DNA from: Buddleja alternifolia
Taxonomy: Eukaryota > Streptophyta > Magnoliopsida > Lamiales > Scrophulariaceae
Length of the DNA stretch: 64,000 nt
NCBI GenBank assembly: GCA_019426215.1
Contig: CM033393.1
Span: 21,392,591-21,456,590, forward strand
Direction: 5' to 3'
Part shown: piece by piece, positions 21,071-32,367 of the stretch
Layout of the letters: each line of letters begins with the position of its first letter
How positions within the stretch are numbered: position 1 is the first letter of the stretch
The notes under the pieces: model-generated
What the model saw: the letters and a program-made list of their open reading frames with translations, nothing else
What the model was told of the DNA's origin: nothing
The model's database searches: none
Position numbers and translations under genes: made by a program

Positions 21071-24000
21071 ATGGCACCCAAAGCTTCAAAATCTTCCAAA
21101 ACAGCAACTTCTGCTACCAAAAAAACTTCCCTTGCTGAAAAACCAGTGATGGTTAACGCCGGATTTTTGGTTAACTGCGGATTTTTGGTTAACTGGGATT
21201 ATCTTTTTGATAACCAGAACTTCCCTCTTCGAACGATTCTTCCACTCGTTCAAGAATCTGGTTTGAGAGACATGCTTACTACTACTTACAACTACTATGA
21301 AGAAAAATCTCTCTACTTTTTCAATAATGGTGAAATTTCTGAAGACGGCAATTCCATATCCTGCGTCTTCCCTTCTGCTAAAGAGACCTTTGTTCTCACT
21401 CCCTCTCTGATTTCCTCACTACTAAATCTCCCGAATCATGGCAATGAGGTATAACATGTCAATCTCGGAGATGCTACCAAAGTCTGGGATTTGATCAAGA
21501 AAGACGATGTTAACGCCGCGTATGAGCCAAACTTCAAGAAGAATGATATGAAGGGCGAATACATCATCCTCGCTGACATTTGTTCAAAGATTATTGAATG
21601 CAGAAAAGGAACTTTCGACAAAATCACTAACATTCAATACAAGATGATGGTAGCCATCCTAACCAAGTTAAAAGTTAACTGGTCTCTCTACGTTTTCAAT
21701 CGCTTCAAAGCAGCGATGGCTAAGTCTATTAATCCCAAGCCTTACGGGATTGTGCTAAGTCGTATTCTTTGCGCCTGCGGATATACGCAATCTTTTGGCA
21801 AAAAGATTCCAGCGACCAAATTTTATGGAAAGAAAATGATAAGCGAGCTTCTTCACCCGCAAAAACCCGGCGGAGCAGCGGTTCCTAAAGAACAACGTGA
21901 GCGACTTCCATCCGAAGGAGTTGTTCGCAGTGATGATGAAGATCAAGCGTCTTTTTCATCATCGCCCTCTTCATCAGAAGAAGAAGTGGTGGTCAAGCGA
22001 CCTAAGAGAAAGATCATTCTCAAAGTTACTGAGCCATCCAAGCCCGCAAAGAAACAAAAGCCTGATCTTAAGAAGAAGAAGCCGGACCCCAAAAAGAAAC
22101 ACAAGATCCCTTCTCCTTCTCCTTCTCCCTCTCCTAAATCTCCATCTCCTCCTCCAGCGTTTGTCTTTCCCGTTCCCGAGGAAGAAGAAGCCGTAGAAGA
22201 AGAAGTACCGCTTGCACGAAGGCGTACTCCTCTTTCTACTCCCGCAGTATCCTCTAGTGCTCCATCAAAACCAGCGCTTAGAGAGTCAGCTAGTGCTTCT
22301 TTCTCTGACACTGTTCACGAAGTCAGCTCAGATCCTCAAGCCGCTACTCAATCTGAGAGGCTTTCAAATGTTCAGGGTAAGTATTTGCTAAGCAAATTTG
22401 GCCATCTCATTCGTATTCCAATCTTCAGTCTCCATCCGCCGCGTTAGTCTCTAAGTTTCTAATGCTAGGATAAAAACTCTTTCAGCACCTTATGCAGCAG
22501 ATATTCAATATGTTCTCAACACGCTTGAAGAACTAAATATCCCCATTCGTGCTGATCCGATAACTTCTTTTATCAATTTAGACCCCGAAGAAGAAGTCCA
22601 GGAGCCTGAGGAAATTGCTCAAGAAACAAATCAAGCGACTGAAAAAGTCGATGATATTCCTCAGGGTAAGCGATGTAGTCTTTTGTTTGTAATTTCTACT
22701 TAGTAGAAATTTTTGCTTGCTTTTCTCAATCGCTTACATGTATCAGCTCAAGATGTACCAACCGCTGATGCCCCTCCTCTCTCGGAGATTCCAGTTGAAA
22801 TAGACGTGGACATGGCAACTGTTGTGGATATCGCTAAAAAGGCATCACAAGTTCTTCCTGACGCTGAAACTTCATCAGCAAGTGAAGCAACTTTAAACGC
22901 TGAGCGGTTGATAGAAGTGGCCCCTATCCCAACAGAAGCTATTATTTTTGTTCCTACGCCAACAGGACCTCCTCCTCGTGTCATTGATTTCTTCCCGCGC
23001 GGATACTCTTCAGATATTGAATTTTATTATGCCGCCAGAGAACGTGACACTCAAACGCTTGCCGAGTTGGAAATCCAATTTCAAACAACTCTCCATCGGC
23101 CTGATCTTTCAGACTCACACAAGTTTGAGATCTTCGAGCGTTTTGCCAATCTTGGTCTGTACAGTTTAGAGCGTCTTCATTCACGCCTTGAGTATATTAG
23201 TCGACCAGCGTTCAACCGATCAGAATTTGACGAGAAGTGATTCAATTTCACCGGTCGCTCAGACGAGTCCTTTTATCCTCTTCGATCAAATAAGATTATT
23301 TTCAAAAACCCCCACATGGGTGATTGGAACAAAAATCCAGACAAGGAAGATCTCAACAAGCTAGGCTATTCGGCTCTCCCCTCCATCGTCAAGTCTCCTC
23401 AGAACGCTCTCTCTCCTAATCCACTTAAGTTATGGAAATGAAAAGGACCTATTGTTGCTGAGCGTCCAAATCCGGTCAACTCGTGGATAGAAGATGAGGC
23501 TCGAGAATATCTAGCCAGATTATGGGCTAAGGACTATGAAGAAGAAACGGAACGCTTTGAGAAATTTCTTGCCGCTAGAAAAGATCAAGCTAAAGCTATC
23601 AAGCTTGGCAAGAGATGGATAATGAATACAGCCAGCTGGGCTGAAGAATTTGTTCTGCATTTCTATACCCTAGAAGAACTTATAAGATACCGGTTTCTTT
23701 TCAAGTTTGGGATAGAATACAGACGCCGAGGATATGCAACCTTTTTGCTTCAACAGCGTCAGATTATTGCAGGGAATGTTAGCGCTTTGCCACGATACAG
23801 ACAACCAATCGAAAGCTACATTCGCCAGCAACTCGCCTTATACAGCCAGGGCGGACGCTACGTCTTGTATCCTCATGCCGACTTTGTTCAAAGAATCTTT
23901 CCTGACCTAAACGAAGACGCTTCGTCAAGTAAACAACTAATTCTTCCCGGTCAGAGTCAGATTCGAGTTGATGTTTCAACAGAACACGCTGAATTTGCTG

Positions 24001-25502
24001 AGTTCCACAGAACTATGAGAGCAGTGTTTAAAAATGCCCAAGCGTTGGACAACAGTTTCAATCACTTTTTTGGGTGTTACAATTTCAGAGGATATACTCT
24101 ACACCCCGTGCTCTTTAGTGAATCCAACATTCAAGTGGCCAAGATGATCTCGCTGATTAGGCCAGTGGACCAAGACGCAGCTCAAGCGCTCATGCCGTTG
24201 ACTTTGGACTTTTTCAATCGTTATACTTCGGGGATTGCTTTACCGAAAGATGTGCAACTGTCACTAAGTACCGAAGAGCGCGAAGATGCTATATTCTTTA
24301 TCCCACAATCCAGCCTGATCAGTCCAAGGCATGTGATGGAAGCCCTTGGCCCCCTCTGGGTCATTGGTGTTAGAGAACTTTCTTCCCCAATCCAAATTAT
24401 AGAAGAAGACTCTGCTCCTACTGCGGAAGTTGCTCAAAATCCTGAGGCTTCCTTACCAGATTCTTCTAGCGCCCCAGTAGTCGAGCCCCCAGTTTTTGCA
24501 GATCCAATCATGGATCAAGCGATTGAAGAAATGCACGCTGAAATTGCACACGCGCCTATCGAGCCCTTTATCAGAGATAAATCCAAAGGCAAGGCTGCAG
24601 TTTCTAGTTCTTACGGACTTCTTCCGTCCCCAGAGCGTTCTTCTTCCGATTCGGATTCTGAAAGTGATTCAGACGCTAGAGACTTCAGACAGGCAGTCCG
24701 GAACTCGCTCCACAACATTGAAGGTTCCTGTTCCAAGATCTTTGAAACTGCTAATAGACATATGCTAATCATGTCTGATACGCGAAGTCGTGATATTGCA
24801 AACGCTTCAAACACAAGCACTGTTACAATCATGAAGAGCATATCACCCCTTATCGCTGAACTCTCATCCGAATTCAACCGTCACTTAGCCCAGAGCGCTT
24901 CGGCTGATGCTGACAGACATATTTCGATCGATGCCGCTGCTCAGAGCATCGCTCACCAAGTTGCTCTCTTAGTTGACTAAGTTCGACTCTTACGAAGAGA
25001 AGTCGCTGAGTTGAAAACCTCTCTTGATGATGCCAAGAAGAGGGAAAATACAGAAAAGCATCAAGCGTCCAAAGCGATGTCAAAGACTGATAATAAAAAT
25101 TGGCGATCAATGATGGAAGAACTAGTGAGCATCAAGAAGATGTTAACTAAAAAGAGAAAGCCAAGATATTATCTAGGAAGATATCCCCTTCCGGAATTGG
25201 ACGTTGACTTCTTAGAAGGTATGGGATTTCAACCTTTTGCCGGACTGCTGAGACGACCTATCAATTGGAGACCGTCAAAAGATCCAAGAAAAGATATCTA
25301 TCACGATTTAATTCGTGAACTTGGAATTTCTCCAAGAGAGTGGACGGAAAGGTTGTTAGAACTTAATGAAAGCGCCAGACTTCGTAGACATGATTACGAT
25401 GAAGTTCAACATACGACAATGATTGACATTGATCGTCTCCTGATGGACTTAGCGCTAGAAGTTCTCCAAGGCGAAGAAAGAGCAAAGCGACAGAAAAAGT
25501 GA
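21071..25502 (+). pseudogene. Copia-A third ORF in env-like position, intron-bearing, four stops
   Basis: One frame spans the region if two intron-like segments are removed: 22377-22485 (109 bp) and 22666-22746 (81 bp). Both are phase 1, both have the donor context CAG-G|GTAAG, and acceptors are TTTCAG and TATCAG. The total is then 1414 codons. Stops: TAA 21452-21454, TGA 23238-23240, TGA 23439-23441, TAA 24978-24980. The N-terminal 250 residues look globular and match the Copia-B counterpart (pattern VNWDYLFDNQ against VDWKFLYEQP). A Lys/Pro/Ser/Glu-rich middle, a second globular region encoded at about 22980-24400, a Ser/Asp-rich stretch and a coiled-coil-like C-terminus follow. I see no signal peptide or membrane segment, so 'env-like' rests on position only. 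Function unknown. Confidence 0.75.
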
Positions 25503-25738
25503 ATGAATTCTTTATTTTTTTTTGTACTCGCTTTCCTTTTTTTGTTTTCAGTATAAATCATGTATGTTTATTCTTTCAATATATGAATGATTTATCGCTG
25601 AAACATCTTGTTGAAGCTAATCTAACTTTACCTAACCTTACTAACTTTTTGAATGCTAACTTATATTCATTTGGGCTTTTCTTTTTAGTAACTCTTAAAT
25701 TATAAAAGAGTTACAAAAGTTAAAGTCTTGACATCATC
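25503..25738 (+). other. Copia-A 3' untranslated stretch
   Basis: AT-rich sequence between the third ORF and the polypurine tract; no gene. Confidence 0.6.
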
Positions 25739-25752
25739 AAAAAGGGGGAAAT
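25739..25752 (+). other. Copia-A polypurine tract
   Basis: AAAAAGGGGGAAAT immediately before the 3' LTR; primes plus-strand DNA synthesis. Confidence 0.9.
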
Positions 25753-27254
25753 TGTTAGGAAATTTCATGTTAGATGTTTTGATGATGACAAGATAGGATT
25801 CAATGTTAGACCCCAAATAAAATGTAAGTTTATGTTTTCCATAGATCATTGTTTAAGCGTTTGAAAGTTTGTAATTTTGTTTAGGCTTGTAATTTTTTAT
25901 CTTCATAGATTTTTAGACTAAGTCTTAGTAACTGAATCGCTAGTAGAATTCTAGGTAAGTCTATTAGAGAAGAAGTTGAAGACCAGCGTCTGAAGTCAAC
26001 CAGAGATAAAGATTTTCTTCTTAGCGCCTGTCAAACGCTAAAAGACCATTTCAGGATATATGGATCAAGCGCTCAAATTGTCTCAAGCGATGGATGTAAG
26101 ATTCACCTGAAATAAATCCTCAAGTCATAAAGGACTTAAATGCAATCATTCAACGGACATTTATTTCCAACGGGAAATAAATTCAAATTGCATTAAATGC
26201 TTGATAAGAGCATTAAATGTGATAAGCAACTGTGACTTGTGGACAAGCCACCTTTTGACCAGACTGTCAGAAATTTCAGAGTTTTAGCTGCTCCCGTCCA
26301 ATCGGATTCAGCGAATTTTCAGGAATGTCAGACTTCAGGTATGATCACGCGCCACGTGAAAGGCACGCTTCTACATGTGTCCAACGGACAGATCCCAAGA
26401 AATTACCTATAAATACCTTACTCAAGAAAAACCAAAACAGAGAACAAAGAGAATATACGAGAAATTATTGTCAAAAACCTTACGTACATTCTTTCTGAAA
26501 AAGCTTAGAAACCTCATAGCCAAAACCTTTCAAGCTTTCTATCTACATTCCAGACAGTCACAAATATCTTAAATATCTTCCAAAGAAGAAATTCAAACTC
26601 CAACTGAGATATTCCAAGTTGTTTGATCTTCTCTAAAACAAACAAACCCTAGTGACAAACCTCAACCTTTCATCTGAGTGAGAAAAGTTGTTGAAACCTT
26701 TCAGGCAGTATTTCTGAGTGAGAGAAGCTTGAAGAAGACGATCTTCATTGGTGTTGAAGTCTGTGTGATCAAGGAGCCCAAGATCATTTTCATCCATTAC
26801 TATTTTGTAGAAATTTCTGTGTGATTCTTTGATAATCATCATAGTAAATTCCTCCAAGTGAAAAAGGAGAAGAATGACGTAGCTGGGATTACATCACCCA
26901 GTGAACCTTACAAATTATTGTGTCATTTATATTCTATTGTCTTATATTCATCACATTATATTATTCTGAAAAAGACTAATAAAATTGCAAAGTTATTAAT
27001 TTAACTAAAAGAACGCTAAACATTATTTCCGCTGTGCTAACCCTGATTAAGCGATCTAAGCGTTGCCCTACTTTGGTAAACTGCTGAAATCACTAAGTCT
27101 AAGTTAACTACTTTGAAGCGTCTGACCCAAGCGCTCAGCTTTCGAAGCGTTCAAATTTCTAAAGTGATACGAAAATTTGTGAAGTCGAAAAAGACTTCAG
27201 GATCTATTCAACCCCCCCCTTCTAGACTCTTTCGTATGCCACTTGGGACCACCA
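25753..27254 (+). repeat. Copia-A 3' LTR
   Basis: 1502 bp, same length as the 5' LTR, with about 25-30 substitutions between them. The TATA box recurs near 26407-26415. Confidence 0.95.
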
Positions 27255-27259
27255 GTTAC
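27255..27259. repeat. Copia-A target duplication, right
   Basis: GTTAC directly after the CCACCA end of the 3' LTR. Confidence 0.92.
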
Positions 27260-27423
27260 GTTCAAGTCGAGACCCGAAAACGCCCCGAAAAGGGAGAAAA
27301 ATGAGATACAAACAAAAAAAAGTCATTTTTTCTTTAAAAAAATACTATTTTTTTTGCCTCGTCGTATTTTTTGAACCGGTCATCAAAACGAGCCAATTCT
27401 TGCTCTGGTATGAAGTTTATGTA
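27255..27423. repeat. Second copy of the 206-bp MULE tandem duplication
   Basis: Continues the MULE beyond Copia-A and matches 12960-13165 over GTTACGTTCAAGTCGAGACC and the following GC-rich block. It then runs into the 180-bp repeats at about 27424. Confidence 0.85.
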
Positions 27424-28095
27424 CAAATTTTATATCCCCACAAAGTTCAAAACACCACCTACAATATCTGTTTTCAAGTCGTAGCAAAACAATACAGAAA
27501 TAGGCCAAATACGAGCCAGAAATCAACAATAAAACAGTTTTTAAAACCGCCGGGGCTGATTGGCAACATCATATTTCTTCTCTCCGACATCAAAATGATC
27601 CAAATTTTATATCCCCACAAAGTTCAAAACACCACCTACAATATCTGTTTTCAAGTCGTAGCAAAAAAATACACAGAAGTAGGCCAAATACGAGCCAGAA
27701 AATCAACAATAAAACAGTTTTTAAAACCGCCGGGGCTGATTGGCAACATCATATTTCTTCACTCCGACATCAAAATGATCCAAATTTTATATCCCCACAA
27801 ATTTCAAAACATCACCTACAATATCTATTTTCAAGTCGTAGCAAAAAAATACACAGAAATAGGTCAAATACGAGCCAGAAAATCAACAATAAAACAGTTT
27901 TTAAAACCGCCGGGGCTGATTGGCAACATCATATTTCTTCACTCGAACATCAAAATGATCCAAAATTTATATCGAGTATAGAGTTCAAAACACCACCTAT
28001 AATATCTGAGTTCAAGTCGTAGCCAAAAAATACACAAAAATAGGCCAAATACGAGACAGAAAATCAACAAAAAAAAACAGATTTCCAAAACATAA
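27424..28095. repeat. 180-bp tandem repeat, about 3.7 copies
   Basis: Units start at 27424, 27601, 27781 and 27961 (periods 177, 180, 180), each opening CAAATTTTATATCC or a variant and containing AAAACCGCCGGGGCTGATTG. The last is partial and more diverged. They sit between the 3' ends of the two convergent MULE genes. A 226-residue open frame across them (27301-27981) reflects the period being a multiple of three and has no recognisable domain. Confidence 0.92.
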
Positions 28096-28137
28096 TTTGA
28101 GTCTAATTCTGAACATCACGCTGCAAATAATCCCAGT

Positions 28138-31100
28138 CTAATCTGAGTCTAACTCGGCCCAATCCATCTCATTGGGAATCCGCGTACTCCGCTGTCGACC
28201 TACAGTAGGTGCCTTCCTCAGATCAGGGTCATGTACCAACTCAAAATTGGGAGTATCCCAATAATGTGATTCAAGCAACGGGTGAAATCTCTCTTGATAT
28301 GTTTTCAAATATTCTTCACTCAGGTAATATTTTTGAACTAGCGTGGACGACCTAATCCCTAAAATTGTACATAATTTGATTGCAAGTGAGCACGGAATTC
28401 GGTGAAGTGTCCATTTTCCACAAGAGCAATATTTTTTCTTGATGTCGACCGCGTAATGATGATTACCGGACCCCATCTGCCGGGCCGTTTTAACATGACC
28501 CGTCTCATGCTGCCAAGAATAAACTTCTCCAATGTGATTTGCAGATTTTTCGACCCACTCATTGTACATTTTATATGCATATGTAGTGAAAGGTTGTGCC
28601 CTCATTACCCAAGCCATTCGCACTCGATCAGCAAAATATTGGACAATACGATAAAATGTGCACTCAACAATTGATGTGGGTGGAAGATGTCGAGCACCTT
28701 TCAACACATTGTTTAAGCTTTCTCCCATGTTGGTCGTCATAATCCCTTCGCGCATCCCTCCATCATATGCCAATGTCCACTTTTCAAGTGGGATACCTTT
28801 CAAATAATTCAATGCAAGTGGATCCTTATTACCAATAAGCTCCATTGCTTGGTCAAATTTTCGGCCATTGTGTGCCATACCCGCCGCATAACATAGTTCC
28901 TTCAAAGCTTTACTTTTGAATTGAGCATTAAAGTTTGAAGTCACATGTCGCAGACAATATCTATGAGCTCCCAAGGAAGGTGTAAACGCGGGCATATATC
29001 GAGTAGCATTTAATAAGCCATTGTGGCGATCTGAAATAAGGCAAACACCTTCATCAGGCATCAAAAAATGTTTGCAGATCAATTGTAGAAACCAATACCA
29101 AGACTCATTGGACTCATTATCAACGATAGCAAATGCTAGGGGCAAAATATTCTGATTTCCAGCCAAGGTTGAGGCGCATAACAACTTAGCCTTGTGTCGT
29201 GCGTACACATGCGTCCCGTCAACACATATGACTCGTCGACAATGTCGGAATCCATCTATACATGGTTTGAATGCCCAAAACATAAATTTCAGCATTTTTG
29301 GATTTTGATCAGGACTTTTGTGTCGCCATTCAACAACCGTCCCCGGATTCCACTTCTGGATTGCTCCCAAAAATTTAGGCAACCTTGTAACAGAATCCTC
29401 CCACGTCCCGTATATAATTTCATTTGCACGTCGCAAACTGTACCAAGCCTTCCCATACGAAATATTGAATTTCCATTTTTTCTCAACCGCTAGTACAATT
29501 AGAGCGACTTCGTATGATGGATTCTTTCTAACTTCTGGTAGAATTTCATTTGCGATCGTGTTGATGTCCAAGTTAAAGTGATTTTTGGAACACTCTTCAG
29601 CAAAACATGTGTGTGCCCCTCCGTACCGTGTGATTTTCCAAAAAGTAGAATCCTTCAACAAAGCTCCCCGCAGTTTAAATGCACATCCATTTTTGCATTC
29701 TACAGCATACACTTTCCTATTACTGATTATGACCTTAAACTCGCGCCGTGCGTGCTGCACGTGGTAGTTTTTTACCGCTGTCTGTAAGCTGAGTTTGTTG
29801 TGAAAAATCTGGCCCTTACACAGATTCCCTTTCGCATCATCATATATAATTCTCTGGCTCAAACCTGCACTTTCACGATATATTGAATCTCCTTCTACTT
29901 CTGGGTATGAGGTGGAATAGAAGGGAAGCACATCATGAAGTCTTTCTTCGACTCTTGTGGGATGGACATTTTCATTTATCGGTACATTACTCTCGTTATC
30001 TTCGTCCTCATCACTCTGTGCATTATTGCGCTGTCTTTCCAACTCGACGTCTGTATAATGATGGAGCGAACAGTCAGAATCACGACTATCATTGTCATTC
30101 CCTATATCATCATTCTGAGCGTTTGCAAAATCACTACACCCAAAATTAGGATGCTCAAACTCATGATGGCTCTATCTAGAAGGACCTACAATTCAAGATA
30201 AATAGGATGAGAATATGTAAAAATAAAAATAACAAGTCATCAATCAAGGGAATACAACAATTATAAAACTTTTTAGAATATTCATAATTACATGCTTCCA
30301 CATCAGGAACTATAAAATTCCCCAAACAACGATTTTCCAAAGGTAAATTAGAATATGATGACAGTAGGAAACAATTATAATACAAAATCACTAATAACAG
30401 GAATATAACACTTCAACAAACTTATTAGAAGATTCATAATTACCTGCTTGCCCATCAGGAATTACAAAATCCGGAGGAAAATTTTGTACAGTTTCAAAAC
30501 GCCCAAACAAATGACCCGTCGTAGAACCACCTAAAAATGCGAATCACAAAAGGCCAAATTATTTTACAATTCTGCAAAGAAAAGAAAAATAACCTACACA
30601 ATGTAAATATGAGAATAAACTACCTTGATGCAGATCGTGACTTGTAGAACTCCCCAAACCACTTGAAAAAAAATCATGATGCTGTACATTTTCCAACATA
30701 TGTGATTGCGACTGCATATTTAAATGTGGTACTGTCGGCTGGGTAAAGTACAACATGAATGGCGTTTGTGACTGCATATTCAAATCTGGAGCTGAGGGCT
30801 GTGTAAAGTACGACATTAATTGGGGTGGCATTAACGATGACACTTGGGTTAACAATGAGCTGTAATCACCCGGATGTTGGATTGGTTCTTTCTCAATATA
30901 AAGCTCGACGAATTTCTCAGCAATGTTAGGATCTAAGAAAACCCCTAAATTTTCATCGTCTTTGATCTCCATTGTGCTCTCCCTCGTCACATTTCTATTT
31001 TCGAATTCAAATCTTATAAATACTTTTAAGGAAAACTGATTCAGATCAGTTTTTGTTCTCACATATAACTTCTCCAACAATTTAGCATATGTGATCGTAC

Positions 31101-31212
31101 GAGATATTCTCATGTTAGTGCTTGGACGAGTGCTATATCTCACTGAATTTGAGTCTTCAATAATTTGACCATCCATGTATACTAAAACATCAAATGTGTT
31201 CGCCCACGACAT
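28138..31212 (-). pseudogene. mudrA: MURA-type MULE transposase, one premature stop
   Basis: Catalyses cut-and-paste excision and insertion at MULE ends. Exons on minus: 31212-30624, 30530-30444, 30185-28138; the sum of 2724 bp divides into 908 codons. Exon 1 holds a MULE N-terminal domain beginning MSWANTFDVLVYMDG and a repeated FTQP..LNMQSQ segment. The large exon has, in order, the MuDR DNA-binding domain (KGQIFHNKLSLQTAV to GGAHTC), the MULE transposase domain with VDGTHVYARHK (first catalytic Asp) and LISDRHNGLLNA (second Asp), and a SWIM zinc finger CSCGKW..IPCSLAI. The SWIM finger has Leu where the last His is normal. An in-frame TAG at 30172-30174 (codon ~230) interrupts it; downstream 28138-30171 is fully open. 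It is transcribed towards the PMD gene from the right TIR. A partly duplicated exon 2-like segment lies at about 30240-30390. Confidence 0.88.
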
Positions 31213-31962
31213 TTTCTATATAAAATCATAATTCAAACCACAAATAAATACTATATTCAAAATTATAGTAAAAAAATACAATTATACCTACAAAATTAGA
31301 ATTTATATATACAACAAATACTTCTACATTACAAATTTAACCTAAAATTAGAACTAATTTGAAAGTATACATACTATGTAAACCTAAACATTTGAAATTT
31401 CATTTGCAAGTTATATGTAAATTTAAACACTACTAAATTATTATTAGTAAAAATTCAAAATTATTACTATAAATTCAAACATTATACTAAATAATTACAA
31501 AATATACCTACTTATTCGAAAAAACAATCTAACTACACGAAAATTAAGCCTATTAATTCGAACTTATACTAAACAATTCCAAATTAAACCAACCATCTAC
31601 AATAAAAAAACCTAACTATTCAAAATTAAACACTAAACATATAAATTATACCAAACATTTCAACTATACCTCACATTTTCAACATTATACCAAAATTTCA
31701 AATATTATACTAAATAATTCCAAAATAACATTATACCAACCAATTCAAAAAAATCCCAACATTATACCAAAAAAGTACACCAAAAATTCATAAAAATCAT
31801 ACTAAAAATTATGTCAATAATTATACGAATATTTTTGGAATTATACGAAATAATGCAAATATTATAGCTAAAAAATCAATTTTATCACTACAAATTAAAT
31901 TTTTGAACCATAAATTACAATAAAATATATACACTAGAAAATTTACAAAATTAAAATCATAC

Positions 31963-32110
31963 CTTACGTTTTTGGTTGGGAATAGATAGAGAGGAGAATG
32001 TGTTTGATTTTTTCAAGCTCTTTCCGCCTAAGATTTTGCTTAAAATGGTGGACAATTCAAGAAGAAGAAGAAGAAGAAATGGAAGAGGTCTCGGTTATTT
32101 GTACCGAGGA
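31963..32110 (-). promoter_or_regulatory. Candidate promoter/5'-UTR exon of the MURA gene in right TIR
   Basis: Mirror image of the left TIR leader: a CTTCTT-rich transcribed leader on the minus strand ending in AACGTAAG|GTATGA (last exon base 31963). The transposase start codon follows about 750 bp downstream just after an ATAG acceptor-like site. Both genes would thus start in equivalent TIR sequence. Confidence 0.45.
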
Positions 32111-32128
32111 AACGAAAAAAAAAACCGT

Positions 32129-32367
32129 CAACAGTGAGACGGCATGCAGCATGCCGTCTCACTGTTGCTTGTCAGCCGTGTCACCTGACACGGCTGACTG
32201 AAATTTCAAAAAAAAAAAAAAGGTAATGTGAGACGACATGTAGCATGTCGTCTCAGTCTGAGACGACATGCCACATGTCGTCTCACATAACAATTAAAAA
32301 AAATTATAATTACGTGAGACGACATGTCACATGTCGTCTCAGTACTAAGACGACATGTGATATGTCG
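32129..32367. repeat. Palindrome cluster in right MULE TIR
   Basis: A 39-bp perfect odd palindrome (19-bp arms, 1-bp centre; 32129-32167); a 13+2+13 hairpin GTCAGCCGTGTCA/TGACACGGCTGAC (32171-32198); three 12+3+12 hairpins with identical arms TGAGACGACATG/CATGTCGTCTCA (32229-32255, 32259-32285, 32315-32341); and a shorter ACGACAT/ATGTCGT hairpin (about 32349-32367). Confidence 0.92.

Larger units (their letters stand above)
13171..27254 (+). mobile_element. Copia-A: 14.1-kb Ty1/copia LTR retrotransposon with extra 3' ORF
   Basis: Two LTRs of exactly 1502 bp (13171-14672; 25753-27254), beginning TGTTAGG and ending CCACCA. A 5-bp target duplication GTTAC sits on both sides. There is a PBS for initiator Met tRNA, a polypurine tract, then gag, protease-integrase-RT-RNase H in copia order, and a long extra ORF between pol and the 3' LTR. 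Length, long LTRs and third ORF fit the SIRE/Maximus lineage (family-level inference). The LTRs differ at roughly 25-30 positions by my count, so it is fairly young, yet pol and the extra ORF carry several stops. Confidence 0.95.

Noticed and set aside
22377..22746. Captured host gene in Copia-A, because of intron-like segments
   Set aside because: The same ORF with a comparable segment is in Copia-B, so it belongs to the element family; I saw no host protein resemblance.
27301..27981. 226-codon open frame across the 180-bp repeats
   Set aside because: Open only because the repeat period is a multiple of three; no domain, and the composition follows the DNA repeat.
32129..32341. CRISPR-like array
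   Set aside because: The repeats are palindromes in a plant TIR with irregular spacing and no cas genes.
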